Of a stretch of 64,000 nt of DNA, positions 26,766 to 36,616 are shown piece after piece. The stretch comes from Bacteroidales bacterium M8 (lineage in GTDB: Bacteria; Bacteroidota; Bacteroidia; Bacteroidales; Muribaculaceae). Below the pieces are notes generated by a model that saw nothing but the letters and a program-made list of their open reading frames with translations, made no database searches and was not told the origin of the DNA. Positions within the stretch are counted from its first letter, which is position 1, and each line of letters starts with the position of its first letter. A program made the translations under genes and the position numbers. The stretch spans positions 70,303-134,302 of the forward strand of contig LUJS01000042.1 in NCBI GenBank assembly GCA_001689495.1, written 5' to 3'.

Positions 26766-27314
26766 ATGAACCAAGGCCTCATACCGGCACGTTATGCCAA
26801 AGCCCTCTATGAGTTTGCCGCCGAAAGCGGCGACACCAAGAGCATATTCGCCATCATGCAGACCCTCGCGGCATCCTTTGCCGCCGAGCCGGGACTGCTC
26901 AAGGTGATGGACAATCCTTTTGTGTCAGCCGCCGAGAAGGTCGCGCTCCTCACCACGGCTGCCGGCCCCGACGCCGCCGCCTCAGAGCCCTACAAACGGT
27001 TTCTGGGTCTGTTGGTCCAGAACGGCCGCCTCGACGCTGTCCGCGACATCGCCTTGGCATATATCGCCCTCTATCGCCGCGCAAACAATATTCGCCTCGT
27101 CACAGTCACCTCGGCCGCTCCGCTGGACGCGGCCGAGGAGAAGAGGCTGCGCGCGCTGATACAGAAGCATCTCGGCGGCGCTACGATGGAGTATGAGACT
27201 GCCGTCAACCCCGACCTGATCGGCGGCTTCACCGTCAGCATCGACAACGAGAAGCTCGATGCCTCGGTGGCCAACGAGCTCAAGCAGCTCCGTCTCTCAC
27301 TTCTCAGCAACTAA
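26766..27314 (+). CDS. atpH: ATP synthase F1 subunit delta
   Basis: The stalk-to-F1 connector (182 residues). The N-terminal helical bundle begins with IPARYAKALYEFA, and the C-terminal region has the family pattern NPDLIGGFTVSIDNEKLDASV. Usual length. Confidence 0.93.
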   Translation: MNQGLIPARYAKALYEFAAESGDTKSIFAIMQTLAASFAAEPGLLKVMDNPFVSAAEKVALLTTAAGPDAAASEPYKRFLGLLVQNGRLDAVRDIALAYIALYRRANNIRLVTVTSAAPLDAAEEKRLRALIQKHLGGATMEYETAVNPDLIGGFTVSIDNEKLDASVANELKQLRLSLLSN

Positions 27315-27365
27315 CATCACTCCCCCTCACACTCACACAACCCTTACAATCCCCTTTCTGCACCA

Positions 27366-28937
27366 ATGATAAACCCAAGCGAGATTTCTCAGGTACTCAG
27401 ACAACAACTCGAGAACGTCAACTCAAAAGTATCCTTTGAGGAAACAGGCACTGTCCTTGAGGTGGGCGACGGCGTGGCCCACGTTTATGGCCTCGACAAC
27501 GTGCGGGCCAACGAGCTCGTCGAGTTTGAAAACGGCGTCAAAGGCGTGGCCCTCAACCTCGAGGAGAGCAACGTCGGCGTGATTCTGCTCAACAATGTCA
27601 ACAAGGTCACCGAAAACATGTCTGTCAAGCGCACCGGCGAGATCGCCTCGATCCACGTGGGCGACGGTGTGTTCTCGCGAGTAATCAACGTCTTGGGCGA
27701 ACCCATCGACGGCCGCGGACCCCTGCAGGGCGAGCTCCTGCCCATGCCCCTCGAGCGCAAGGCCCCGGGCGTCATCTACCGTCAGCCCGTCAAGCAGCCC
27801 CTGCAGACAGGTCTGAAGGCCATCGACTCGATGGTGCCCATCGGCCGCGGCCAGCGCGAGCTCATAATCGGCGACCGCCAGATCGGCAAGACCGCCATCG
27901 CCATCGACACCATCATCAACCAGCGCAAGAACTTTGACGAGGGCAAGCCCGTCTATTGCATATACGTAGCCATCGGCCAGAAGGCTTCGAGCGTGGCCGC
28001 CACGGTCGAGACCCTGCGTCAGCACGGCGCACTCGACTATACGGTGGTCGTTGCCGCAACGGCATCTGACTCGGCCGCCATGCGCTATTACGCACCCTTT
28101 GCGGGCGTGGCCATAGGCGAGTATATCCGCGACACCGGCCGCGACGCCCTCATCATCTATGACGACCTCTCAAAGCAGGCCGTCGCATATCGCGAGATCT
28201 CGCTGATCCTCAAGCGCCCCTCGGGCCGCGAGGCATATCCCGGCGACATCTTCTATCTGCACAGCCGTCTTCTGGAGCGTGCAGCCAAGATCATCGACAA
28301 CCAGCAGGTGGCCGAGGCCATGAACGACCTGCCCGCCTCGCTCAAGGGCAAGGTCAAGGGTGGCGGCTCGCTCACCGCGCTCCCCATCATCGAGACTCAG
28401 GCCGGCGACGTCTCGGCATACATCCCCACCAACGTCATCTCGATCACCGACGGCCAGATCTTCCTCGAGACCGCACTCTTCAACCGCGGCATCCGTCCCG
28501 CCATCAACGTGGGCATCTCGGTGTCGCGTGTGGGCGGCAACGCACAGATCAAGTCAATGAAGAAGGTGGCCGGTACGCTCAAGATCGATCAGGCTCAGTT
28601 CCGCGAGCTTGAGTCGTTCACCAAGTTCGGCGGCGACATGGACGCCGTCACCGCCCGCGTCATCGACAAGGGCCGCAAGAACGAGCGCCTGCTCATCCAG
28701 CCCCAGTACACCCCGATGGCAGTCGAGGACGAGGTGGCCGTGATATTCTGCGGCACGCGCGGCCTGCTCGAGGCAGTGCCTCTGGACAAGGTGGCCGAGT
28801 TCGAGAAGAACTTCCTGCAGCTGATGCACGCCAAGCATCCCGAGGCAATGGAGGTCATCCGTCAGGGCAAGCTCGACGACGCCACCATAGCCACGCTCAC
28901 CGAGGCCGCAGCCGAGACTGTAGCCGCTTACAAGTAA
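27366..28937 (+). CDS. atpA: ATP synthase F1 subunit alpha
   Basis: The regulatory nucleotide-binding subunit (523 residues), with P-loop GDRQIGKTAIAIDT and the alpha signature near PAINVGISVSRVGG. Arrangement and length are standard. Confidence 0.97.
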   Translation: MINPSEISQVLRQQLENVNSKVSFEETGTVLEVGDGVAHVYGLDNVRANELVEFENGVKGVALNLEESNVGVILLNNVNKVTENMSVKRTGEIASIHVGDGVFSRVINVLGEPIDGRGPLQGELLPMPLERKAPGVIYRQPVKQPLQTGLKAIDSMVPIGRGQRELIIGDRQIGKTAIAIDTIINQRKNFDEGKPVYCIYVAIGQKASSVAATVETLRQHGALDYTVVVAATASDSAAMRYYAPFAGVAIGEYIRDTGRDALIIYDDLSKQAVAYREISLILKRPSGREAYPGDIFYLHSRLLERAAKIIDNQQVAEAMNDLPASLKGKVKGGGSLTALPIIETQAGDVSAYIPTNVISITDGQIFLETALFNRGIRPAINVGISVSRVGGNAQIKSMKKVAGTLKIDQAQFRELESFTKFGGDMDAVTARVIDKGRKNERLLIQPQYTPMAVEDEVAVIFCGTRGLLEAVPLDKVAEFEKNFLQLMHAKHPEAMEVIRQGKLDDATIATLTEAAAETVAAYK

Positions 28938-28981
28938 TCAGAAAACCCATTCATCCCCCCATATAACCACCGCACACCACA

Positions 28982-29863
28982 ATGGCAACACTTCGCGAAC
29001 TCAAGGGACGTATCGGTTCCGTGGCCTCCACCGAGAAAATCACCGGAGCCATGAAGATGATCTCGTCGGCCAAGATGCACCGCGCCGAGGGCGACCTCAG
29101 GCGGCTGCTCCCCTTCCGCCGCCAGATCGAAACCATCATCGGCAATCTGCTGAGCGCCGACGCCGAATTCTCGTCGCCGCTCACCGAGACGCGCGACATC
29201 AAGCGTGCCGGAGTCGTGGTGCTCGGATCGGACGACGGTCTGTGCGGCGGATACAACATCAACATCTTCAAGGGACTGCTCCAGAAGATTGCGCAGATGC
29301 GCAACTCTTGGGGGCAGGACCTCGAGATAGTCCTCATCCCCGTGGGCCGCAAGATGGTCAAGGCCTGTGTCAAACTCGAGGCACCCGGCATCAGCAGCCG
29401 CCCCGCCGAGGGGATCAGCACCAAGTCGACTGCCGCCGACATCAAGCGCTTCAGCTTCGAACTGCAGGAGCTCTTCACCTCGGGCAGCCTCGACAGGATA
29501 GACCTGCTCTACATGAACTTCCAGACCGTGAGCCGCCAGCGCCTGCGCTCTGACGCCTATCTGCCGCTCGACGCCTCGACCATCAACGGTGCCGCTGGCA
29601 ACCAGTGCCGTCCGTGCATCTTCGAGCCCGACGCGCAGACCATATTCCGCTCCGTCATCCCCATGTATCTCCTCTCGACCATGCAGGAGGTATTCACCGA
29701 AAACCGCGCCTCCGAGCAGGCGGCGCGCATCATGGCAATGCAGAGCGCCAACGACAATGCAAAGAACCTCCTCGAGCAGCTGCAGCTCGAATACAACAAG
29801 CTGCGCCAGCAAGGAATCACCAACGAGCTGCTCGACATTCTGGGCGGTCAGGTGAACAACTAA
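28982..29863 (+). CDS. atpG: ATP synthase F1 subunit gamma
   Basis: The rotor shaft (293 residues). The N-terminal coiled-coil helix has TEKITGAMKMISSAK and the C-terminal one has MAMQSANDNAKNLLEQLQ, which together form the axle in the F1 cavity. It ends the ATP synthase block; nuoI starts 38 bp later with no terminator between. Confidence 0.95.
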   Translation: MATLRELKGRIGSVASTEKITGAMKMISSAKMHRAEGDLRRLLPFRRQIETIIGNLLSADAEFSSPLTETRDIKRAGVVVLGSDDGLCGGYNINIFKGLLQKIAQMRNSWGQDLEIVLIPVGRKMVKACVKLEAPGISSRPAEGISTKSTAADIKRFSFELQELFTSGSLDRIDLLYMNFQTVSRQRLRSDAYLPLDASTINGAAGNQCRPCIFEPDAQTIFRSVIPMYLLSTMQEVFTENRASEQAARIMAMQSANDNAKNLLEQLQLEYNKLRQQGITNELLDILGGQVNN

Positions 29864-29901
29864 GAGTTTAATATACCCTTATATATTTTTATCCTCCAAA
29901 A

Positions 29902-30615
29902 ATGGGAAGTGTAAAAGAATATTTTTCAAACCTCGGACAGGGCATCGGCACCCTACTCAAGGGCATGGCGGTGACCGGCAAGGAGTTTGTCACCCCCAAG
30001 ATCACTGAAGAGTATCCCGACAACCGCGACAACCTGCCTGTGGCCGACCGTTTTCGCGCCATTCTCAGGCTCAAGTACGACGATCAGGGCAACCACAAGT
30101 GCATCATGTGCGGCACCTGCGAGCGCGTATGCCCCAACGGCACCATCACACTCAAGGGCCGTACCGTCGAGACATGGGACGGCAAGAAGAAAAAGAAACT
30201 CGACAAGTATATCTATGACCTCGGGTCGTGTACCTTCTGTCAGCTCTGCGTGACCAACTGTCCCACCGACGCCCTCGACTTCAGCAACGACTTCGAGCAG
30301 TCTGTCTTCACCCGCGACAAGCTGGTCAAGCAGCTCAACTACCTTCCCGAGAAGGAGGAACCCAAACCCACCCCCGAGCAGATAGCCAAGTTCGAGGCCG
30401 AGAAGGCCGCCAAGCTTGAGGCTGCGAAGGCTGCCGCCGCAGCCAAGGCCGCATCGGCGCCCGCAGCCGGTCAGGCACCCGCAGCCGCCGACGAGGACTA
30501 TGGATTCGAGATAGACGAGAAGGGCCGCAAGGCTCTGGCGCTCGTGGCAAACGACCCCGAGAAGAAAGCCAAGCTCCTCGCAGTGCTCAAGGCAAAGGCC
30601 GAGAAGGCCAAGTGA
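29902..30615 (+). CDS. nuoI: NADH-quinone oxidoreductase subunit I with long C-terminal tail
   Basis: A ferredoxin-like subunit with two 4Fe-4S clusters (N6a and N6b): CIMCGTCERVCP and CTFCQLCVTNCP. At 237 residues it is clearly longer than usual. From about residue 150 it continues into an Ala/Lys/Glu/Pro-rich tail (EKEEPKPTPEQ, then AAAAKAASAPAAG), ending with a basic helix KAKAEKAK. It resumes the complex I genes after the ATP synthase block. Confidence 0.93.
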   Translation: MGSVKEYFSNLGQGIGTLLKGMAVTGKEFVTPKITEEYPDNRDNLPVADRFRAILRLKYDDQGNHKCIMCGTCERVCPNGTITLKGRTVETWDGKKKKKLDKYIYDLGSCTFCQLCVTNCPTDALDFSNDFEQSVFTRDKLVKQLNYLPEKEEPKPTPEQIAKFEAEKAAKLEAAKAAAAAKAASAPAAGQAPAAADEDYGFEIDEKGRKALALVANDPEKKAKLLAVLKAKAEKAK

Positions 30616-30650
30616 GCCCACAGACAAGGTAAATTATCACAAAACAATAT

Positions 30651-31166
30651 ATGGAATCAGTAGGAAGTACAATTTGTTACTGGATAATCGCCTTGGCGAT
30701 TGTCATCTTCTCGGTACTGACTGTCACCACGCGCAAGATATTGCGCGCGGCCACCTATCTGCTGTTCGTGCTCTTCGCAACGGCCGGGCTCTACTTCAAG
30801 CTCGACTATGAGTTTCTCGGAGCCGTGCAGATAGCAGTCTATGCCGGCGGCATCGTGGTGCTCTTCGTGTTCTCGATACTCCTGACCACCCGACCCGGCG
30901 ACAACTCCGAGAAACTCGCCTCGGACAAACAGGTGCTCGGATTTGTCGGAGCCGCCGCCGCTGCCGTCGCAGCCGGATGGGCACTGTGCTCGCGCTGTGC
31001 CGAGATGTTCACGTCGGCACCCGCCATGGACAATCCTGACATGCACAAAATAGGCACAGCCATGCTCGGCACCGGATATGAGCAGTATCTGCTCCCGTTC
31101 GAGGCCGTCAGCCTGCTGTTGCTGGCTTGTATAATCGGCGGAGTCGTCATTGCCCGCAAACGCTAA
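30651..31166 (+). CDS. nuoJ: NADH-quinone oxidoreductase subunit J
   Basis: A membrane-arm subunit of 171 residues with five hydrophobic helices. The segment EFLGAVQIAVYAGGIVVLFVF is the conserved third-helix region of NuoJ/ND6, which contains the pi-bulge. It lies 15 bp before nuoK. Confidence 0.93.
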   Translation: MESVGSTICYWIIALAIVIFSVLTVTTRKILRAATYLLFVLFATAGLYFKLDYEFLGAVQIAVYAGGIVVLFVFSILLTTRPGDNSEKLASDKQVLGFVGAAAAAVAAGWALCSRCAEMFTSAPAMDNPDMHKIGTAMLGTGYEQYLLPFEAVSLLLLACIIGGVVIARKR

Positions 31167-31181
31167 TAGGAGACTGAACTC

Positions 31182-31493
31182 ATGGAAATTACAATGATCT
31201 ACTATCTCGTGCCGGCGCTGGTGATGTTCTGCTGCGGTGTCTATGGTTTCCTGACACGCCGCAACATGATAGCGATGCTCATATCGCTCGAGCTCATGCT
31301 CAACGCCGTCGACATCAACTTCGTGGTCTTCAACCGCTATCTCTATCCGGGCTCGATGGACGGATGGATGTTCACGCTCTTCGGCATCGCCATCGCGGCA
31401 GCCGAGACAGCTCTGGCCATCGCCATCATCATTAACCTGTTCCGCTCGAACAGGAATATTGATGTCCGCGACACCACTCAAATGAAACATTAA
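31182..31493 (+). CDS. nuoK: NADH-quinone oxidoreductase subunit K
   Basis: A three-helix subunit of 103 residues. Key glutamates of the proton pathway are seen in ISLELMLNAVDINF (helix 2) and AAAETALAIAI (helix 3). Tightly spaced between nuoJ and nuoL. Confidence 0.95.
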   Translation: MEITMIYYLVPALVMFCCGVYGFLTRRNMIAMLISLELMLNAVDINFVVFNRYLYPGSMDGWMFTLFGIAIAAAETALAIAIIINLFRSNRNIDVRDTTQMKH

Positions 31494-31508
31494 ACAGAGA
31501 GACAGACA

Positions 31509-33479
31509 ATGGATATTACAATTCCCGTCCTTATTCTGGCCATCCCCTTCTTCATGTTCCTGCTGCTGGGTCTGCTGGGCATGAAGATGAGCCATAAGCT
31601 CGCCGGTACTCTCGGCACGCTCGGCATGGGCACCGTTCTGGTGCTGTGCTACTATACAGCTTTCAACTACTGGTTCTCGGGCAATCCCCTCTTTGTCGAC
31701 GGCACCAACCGTCTGCCGCTCGAGGTCTTCAACATGACTTGGCTGCAGTTTACCCCCGCGCTGGCCATCAAGATCGGCTTCCTGCTTGATCCTATCTCGG
31801 CGCTGCTGCTGGTGGTGATACCCACCATCTCGTTCATGGTCCACGTCTACTCGCTGGGCTACATGCATGGCGAGAAGGGCTTCCAGCGCTATTATGCGTT
31901 CCTGTCGCTCTTCAGCTTCTCGATGCTCGGTCTGGTCGTGGCCACCAACATCTTCCAGATGTATATCTTCTGGGAGCTCGTGGGTGCCTCGTCGTTCCTG
32001 CTCATCGGCTTCTTCTACACGCTCCCCTCGGCTGTCTCAGCCTGTAAGAAGGCCTTCATCGTCACCCGTTTCGCCGACCTAGGCTTCCTCATCGGCATTC
32101 TGGTGCTGAGCTTCTACACGCACCAGCTCGACTTCCTGCCCATGACCATGCATCCTCAGGATGTCTTCGCATCGTTTGGCGGCGCCACGTTCATGGGTGC
32201 CTCTGTGCTGACATGGGCTCTGGTGCTGATATTCACCGGCGGCATGGGCAAGTCGGCCATGCTCCCGCTGCACATCTGGCTCCCCGACGCTATGGAAGGC
32301 CCGACCCCCGTGTCGGCCCTCATCCACGCCGCCACCATGGTCGTGGCCGGCGTATATCTGGTGGCACGCCTCTTCCCGCTCTACATGCTCGAGGACGCCG
32401 CGCTGACGTTCATCACCGTCGTCGGCGCCGTCACCGCCTTCTATGCCGCCTGCGTGGCATGCGCCCAGATAGACATCAAGCGCATCCTCGCCTTCTCGAC
32501 CATCTCGCAGATCGCCTTCATGATGGTGGCGCTCGGTGTCGCCTCGCGCAACAACGAGGCCATCCACGAGGGTCTCGGATACATGGCCGGCATGTTCCAC
32601 CTGTTCACCCACGCCATGTTCAAGGCCCTCCTGTTCCTCGGAGCCGGCTCGCTGATACATGCCGTACACTCTAACAACTATACCGCGATGGGCGGCCTGC
32701 GCAAGTACATGCCCATCACCCACATCACGTTCCTCTTCGGCTGTCTCGCCATCGCCGGCATCTTCCCGTTTGCCGGATTCTTCTCCAAGGACGAGATCCT
32801 CACCGCCTGCTTCGCCAACCACTGGTTTTGGGGCGTATGGATGATGATGGTCGCCGGCATGACGTCGTTCTACATGTTCCGCATGTACTTCCTCGTGTTC
32901 TGGTGGGACAATCCCGACTATGCCGCCCGCGTCAAGGAGCAGGAGGCCCACGGCCACCACGCCTCGATGCCTCACGAGTCTCCCATCAGCATGACGCTGC
33001 CCCTCATCTTCCTCGCAGCCGTTTCGTTCTGCTGCGGATGGGTGCCCTTCGGCAAGCTCGTCACCTTCGACGGCCACGAGTACATCATCCACATTGACTG
33101 GAAGGTGGCCGGCGCCAGCCTCGCCGTCGCATTCTGCGGCATCGGTCTGGCTGCATGGCTCTATCTCAACAAGAACGAGAAGCCCAAGTGCATGGCCGAC
33201 TCCTGCCGCTGGCTCTGGACCGCCGCTCACCGCCGCTTCTACTGGGACGAGATATATCTCTACATCACCCGCAACATCATCTTCGACCGCATCTGCAAGC
33301 CCATCGCTTGGTTTGACCGTCATGTCATCGACGGCTCGATGAACGGACTGGCCTACATCACCAACTCAGCCTCGCAGGCCATCAAGGGACTCCAGAGCGG
33401 CAAGGTACAGATGTATATCTGGTGGTATCTGGTCGGCGCCGTCCTGCTTGGCGTCATCACGGCACTCTGCATACTCTGA
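31509..33479 (+). CDS. nuoL: NADH-quinone oxidoreductase subunit L
   Basis: The distal antiporter-like proton-pumping subunit, 656 residues with about 16 helices. Conserved features include YIFWELVGASSFLLIG, the lysine region GGMGKSAMLPLHIWLPDAM and the long lateral helix near the C-terminus. Confidence 0.96.
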   Translation: MDITIPVLILAIPFFMFLLLGLLGMKMSHKLAGTLGTLGMGTVLVLCYYTAFNYWFSGNPLFVDGTNRLPLEVFNMTWLQFTPALAIKIGFLLDPISALLLVVIPTISFMVHVYSLGYMHGEKGFQRYYAFLSLFSFSMLGLVVATNIFQMYIFWELVGASSFLLIGFFYTLPSAVSACKKAFIVTRFADLGFLIGILVLSFYTHQLDFLPMTMHPQDVFASFGGATFMGASVLTWALVLIFTGGMGKSAMLPLHIWLPDAMEGPTPVSALIHAATMVVAGVYLVARLFPLYMLEDAALTFITVVGAVTAFYAACVACAQIDIKRILAFSTISQIAFMMVALGVASRNNEAIHEGLGYMAGMFHLFTHAMFKALLFLGAGSLIHAVHSNNYTAMGGLRKYMPITHITFLFGCLAIAGIFPFAGFFSKDEILTACFANHWFWGVWMMMVAGMTSFYMFRMYFLVFWWDNPDYAARVKEQEAHGHHASMPHESPISMTLPLIFLAAVSFCCGWVPFGKLVTFDGHEYIIHIDWKVAGASLAVAFCGIGLAAWLYLNKNEKPKCMADSCRWLWTAAHRRFYWDEIYLYITRNIIFDRICKPIAWFDRHVIDGSMNGLAYITNSASQAIKGLQSGKVQMYIWWYLVGAVLLGVITALCIL

Positions 33480-33514
33480 GACTAACAATGACAGCATAAA
33501 TATAGTAACACGAT

Positions 33515-35017
33515 ATGTTTTCCAATATATTAATCTATTTCGTGGTCATCCCCATTGTTATGCTCTTGGGGTTGTTCCTCTGCCGCGACATCAAACAGAT
33601 ACGCGCGGTGGCCGTCACCGGCTCCGTGCTCCTCACGGCCCTGTCTGTCTGGCTTCTTGTCGACTATCTGGCCCTGCGTGCCGCCGGCGCCACCGAGCCC
33701 ATGCTCTATCTGGGCTCATGGCAATGGTTCGCACCCCTCAACATCCACCTTGCCGTGGGTGTCGACGGCATCTCGATCGCAATGCTCATACTCACGGGTG
33801 TCATCCTCATCACCGGCAGCTTTGCCTCGTGGGAGATACCCCAGCCCAAGGAGTTCTTCCTCTGGCTCATACTTCTCTCGACCGGTGTCTACGGTTTCTT
33901 CATCTCGATAGACCTCTTCACCATGTTCATGTTCTATGAGGTGGCCCTCATCCCGATGTACCTTCTCATCGGTGTCTGGGGCTCGGGCAACAAGAACTAC
34001 TCGGCCATGAAGCTTACCCTGATGCTGATGGGCGGCTCGGCCTTCCTGATGCTCGGCCTCATCGGCATCTACTATCACTCGGCACCCGCCGGAACGCCCC
34101 TCACGTGGAACATCCTCGAGATCGCCAACTATAGCGCCATTCCCCACGGCTGGCAGACATTCCTCTTCCCGATGACGTTCGTCGGCTTCGGCGTGCTTGG
34201 CGCCATGTTCCCCTTCCACACATGGTCTCCCGACGGTCATGCCTCGGCCCCCACGGCGGTGTCGATGCTCCACGCCGGCGTGCTCATGAAGCTGGGCGGC
34301 TACGGCTGCTTCCGCGTGGCCATCTACCTGATGCCTCAGGCCGCCAACGAGCTGGCATGGATATTCATCATCCTCACCGGCATCTCGGTCGTCTACGGTG
34401 CCTTCTCGGCCTGCGTGCAGAACGACCTCAAGTACATCAACGCCTACTCTTCGGTGTCGCACTGCGGTCTGGTGCTCTTCGCCATCCTCATGCTCAACAC
34501 CACGGCCATGACCGGCGCCATCATGCAGATGCTCTCGCACGGTCTGATGACGGCCCTCTTCTTCGCCCTGATCGGTATGATCTATGGCCGCACCCACACC
34601 CGCGACATCCGCGAGATGGGCGGCATGATGCAGATCATGCCCTATCTGTCCGTCTGCTACGTCATCGCGGGCATGGCATCGCTTGGTCTGCCGGGCCTGT
34701 CGGGCTTCGTGGCCGAGATGACCATCTTCGTGGGCTCGTTCCAGCACGCCGACCTCTTCCACCGCGTCTTCGTCATCGTGGCCTGCAGCTCGATCGTCAC
34801 CACCGCGGTCTACATCCTGCGCGTGGTGGGCAAGCTGCTCTACGGTCCCGTCTACGACCAGCACCACATGTCGCTCACCGACGCAAGCTGGTGGGAGCGC
34901 CTCTCGACCGCCACTCTCATCGTGTGCGTGGCCGGCATCGGTTTCTTCCCCAACTTCTTCGTCGACCTCATCAAGTTCACATTCAGCCCCGAGATATTCA
35001 AAGTACTCGGCCTCTAA
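33515..35017 (+). CDS. nuoM: NADH-quinone oxidoreductase subunit M
   Basis: A second antiporter-like pump subunit of 500 residues with about 14 helices. Visible are FYEVALIPMYLLIGVWG, FPFHTWSPDGHASAPTAVS and SSVSHCGLVL, typical of NuoM/ND4. Confidence 0.96.
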   Translation: MFSNILIYFVVIPIVMLLGLFLCRDIKQIRAVAVTGSVLLTALSVWLLVDYLALRAAGATEPMLYLGSWQWFAPLNIHLAVGVDGISIAMLILTGVILITGSFASWEIPQPKEFFLWLILLSTGVYGFFISIDLFTMFMFYEVALIPMYLLIGVWGSGNKNYSAMKLTLMLMGGSAFLMLGLIGIYYHSAPAGTPLTWNILEIANYSAIPHGWQTFLFPMTFVGFGVLGAMFPFHTWSPDGHASAPTAVSMLHAGVLMKLGGYGCFRVAIYLMPQAANELAWIFIILTGISVVYGAFSACVQNDLKYINAYSSVSHCGLVLFAILMLNTTAMTGAIMQMLSHGLMTALFFALIGMIYGRTHTRDIREMGGMMQIMPYLSVCYVIAGMASLGLPGLSGFVAEMTIFVGSFQHADLFHRVFVIVACSSIVTTAVYILRVVGKLLYGPVYDQHHMSLTDASWWERLSTATLIVCVAGIGFFPNFFVDLIKFTFSPEIFKVLGL

Positions 35018-35038
35018 ACCACACGGAATAAAAAACCA

Positions 35039-36481
35039 ATGGATTACTCACAGTTCCTTGCTCTGAAACAGGAGATAGCGCTCTTCATCGCTTTTCTTGT
35101 GGTGTTTCTATACGACACTTTCAGCAACGCCAAGTCGGCCAAGGGTGTGCCCTACGTCGCCCTGCTGTTCATGGTCGCCGTCACGGCATTCGGTTTCTGC
35201 CCCATGTGCAAGGCCGATGTCTCGGCTTTCTCGGGCATGTATGCCTCGTCGGCCACGATTGCCGCAATCAAGAACATCCTTAACGTGGGCGCGCTGATAG
35301 TGCTGATACAGTCTGTCAAGTGGGCCAACTCCGAGTTCGTGGCCATACGCCGCGGCGAGTTCTACGAACTCATACTGCTGACCCTGCTGGGCATGTACTT
35401 CATGATTTCGAGCCGCCACTTCCTGATGTTCATCATCGGTCTCGAGACCGCCTCGCTGCCCCTGTGCGCTCTGGTGGCCTTCGACAAGAACCGCTATGAG
35501 AGCCACGAGGCCGCCATCAAGTACGTGCTCACCGCCGTCTTCTCGTCGGCCATCCTGCTGATGGGCCTCTCGTACGTCTACGCCCTCACCGGCACGCTCT
35601 ATTACGACATGATGGCGCTGACGATGCGCTCCAACCTCGGCGCCATGCTCGTGGTGGGTCTGGCATTCGTCATGGCCGGATTCGGATTCAAGCTCTCGCT
35701 CGTTCCCTTCCACCTCTGGACAGCCGACGTATATCAGGGCGCCCCGACATCGGTGACCTCATACTTGTCGGTCATCTCGAAGGGCTCTGCGGCATTCGCG
35801 TTCCTCGTGGTGCTGACTCAGGTGTTCGGCACCGTCTACTCGCAGGCTTGGGAGTGGATGCTCTACGCTCTGATCATCCTCACCATCACCATCGGTAACC
35901 TCTTTGCGATGCGTCAGGTCAACATGAAGCGCTTCCTTGCCTTCTCGTCGATCTCGCAGGCCGGCTACATCATGCTCGCCGTCATCGGCAACAACGCCAT
36001 GGGCGTGTCGGCGCTGATGTTCTACGTGCTCGTCTACGTGTTCTCCAACCTCGCCGCCTTCGGCGTCATCGGTGCCATCGAGAATGCCACCGGCAAGGTG
36101 AACATGACCGACTACAACGCACTCTACCGCACCAACCCCCGTCTGGCGTTCACCATGATGCTGGCCATGTTCTCGCTGGCCGGCATCCCCCCGTTCGCCG
36201 GATTCTTCAGCAAGTTCTTCGTGTTCACCTCGGCCCTCAACGGCACCAACTCCGTCGCACTCTACGTGCTGGTGCTCATCGCCCTTATCAACACGATCAT
36301 CTCGCTCTACTACTACCTGCTTGTGGTCAAGGCCATGTTCATCAATCCCTCCGACACACCCATCGCCACCTTCCGCTCGGCATGCTCCGAGCGTCTGGGC
36401 ATGTGGGTCTGCGTCGCAGGCATCATCGGCCTCGGTATCGTAAGCTACTTCTACGACTACCTGCTCAATGTAGTGGCCTGA
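35039..36481 (+). CDS. nuoN: NADH-quinone oxidoreductase subunit N
   Basis: The third antiporter-like pump subunit, 480 residues. GLETASLPLCALVAF, FHLWTADVYQGAPTSVTSYL and GIPPFAGFFSKFFVF are typical of NuoN/ND2. It is the last gene of the operon. No nuoE, nuoF or nuoG occurs in the window, so the electron donor is probably not NADH through the usual module. Confidence 0.96.
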   Translation: MDYSQFLALKQEIALFIAFLVVFLYDTFSNAKSAKGVPYVALLFMVAVTAFGFCPMCKADVSAFSGMYASSATIAAIKNILNVGALIVLIQSVKWANSEFVAIRRGEFYELILLTLLGMYFMISSRHFLMFIIGLETASLPLCALVAFDKNRYESHEAAIKYVLTAVFSSAILLMGLSYVYALTGTLYYDMMALTMRSNLGAMLVVGLAFVMAGFGFKLSLVPFHLWTADVYQGAPTSVTSYLSVISKGSAAFAFLVVLTQVFGTVYSQAWEWMLYALIILTITIGNLFAMRQVNMKRFLAFSSISQAGYIMLAVIGNNAMGVSALMFYVLVYVFSNLAAFGVIGAIENATGKVNMTDYNALYRTNPRLAFTMMLAMFSLAGIPPFAGFFSKFFVFTSALNGTNSVALYVLVLIALINTIISLYYYLLVVKAMFINPSDTPIATFRSACSERLGMWVCVAGIIGLGIVSYFYDYLLNVVA

Positions 36482-36511
36482 GATAAAAGATAATACATCA
36501 TCTGCGAACTA

Positions 36512-36547
36512 TCTCCGGCTGTGGGGCGTTGTCCTTTCAGCCGGAGA
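36512..36547 (+). terminator. Hairpin after nuoN, probable operon end
   Basis: TCTCCGGCTG (36512-36521) pairs perfectly with CAGCCGGAGA (36538-36547) across a 16-base loop. A weak T-containing stretch (TTGTGTTCAGTTTCT) follows. It separates nuoN from murI. Confidence 0.6.
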
Positions 36548-36616
36548 TTGTGTTCAGTTTCTCGGTCCTCTCTCCGGCTCTCCTCATCGCTCAACCCATA
36601 CAACAGTTTCACGCCT

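Noticed and set aside
29864..29901. A separate promoter for nuoI in the atpG/nuoI gap
   Set aside because: TATATATTTTTA resembles a -7 box but lacks the final G and any -33 box, and only 38 bp are available.
36521..36616. An upstream extension of murI by 32 residues
   Set aside because: The extension is Ser/Arg-rich, runs through the hairpin after nuoN and is absent from the normal MurI N-terminus.
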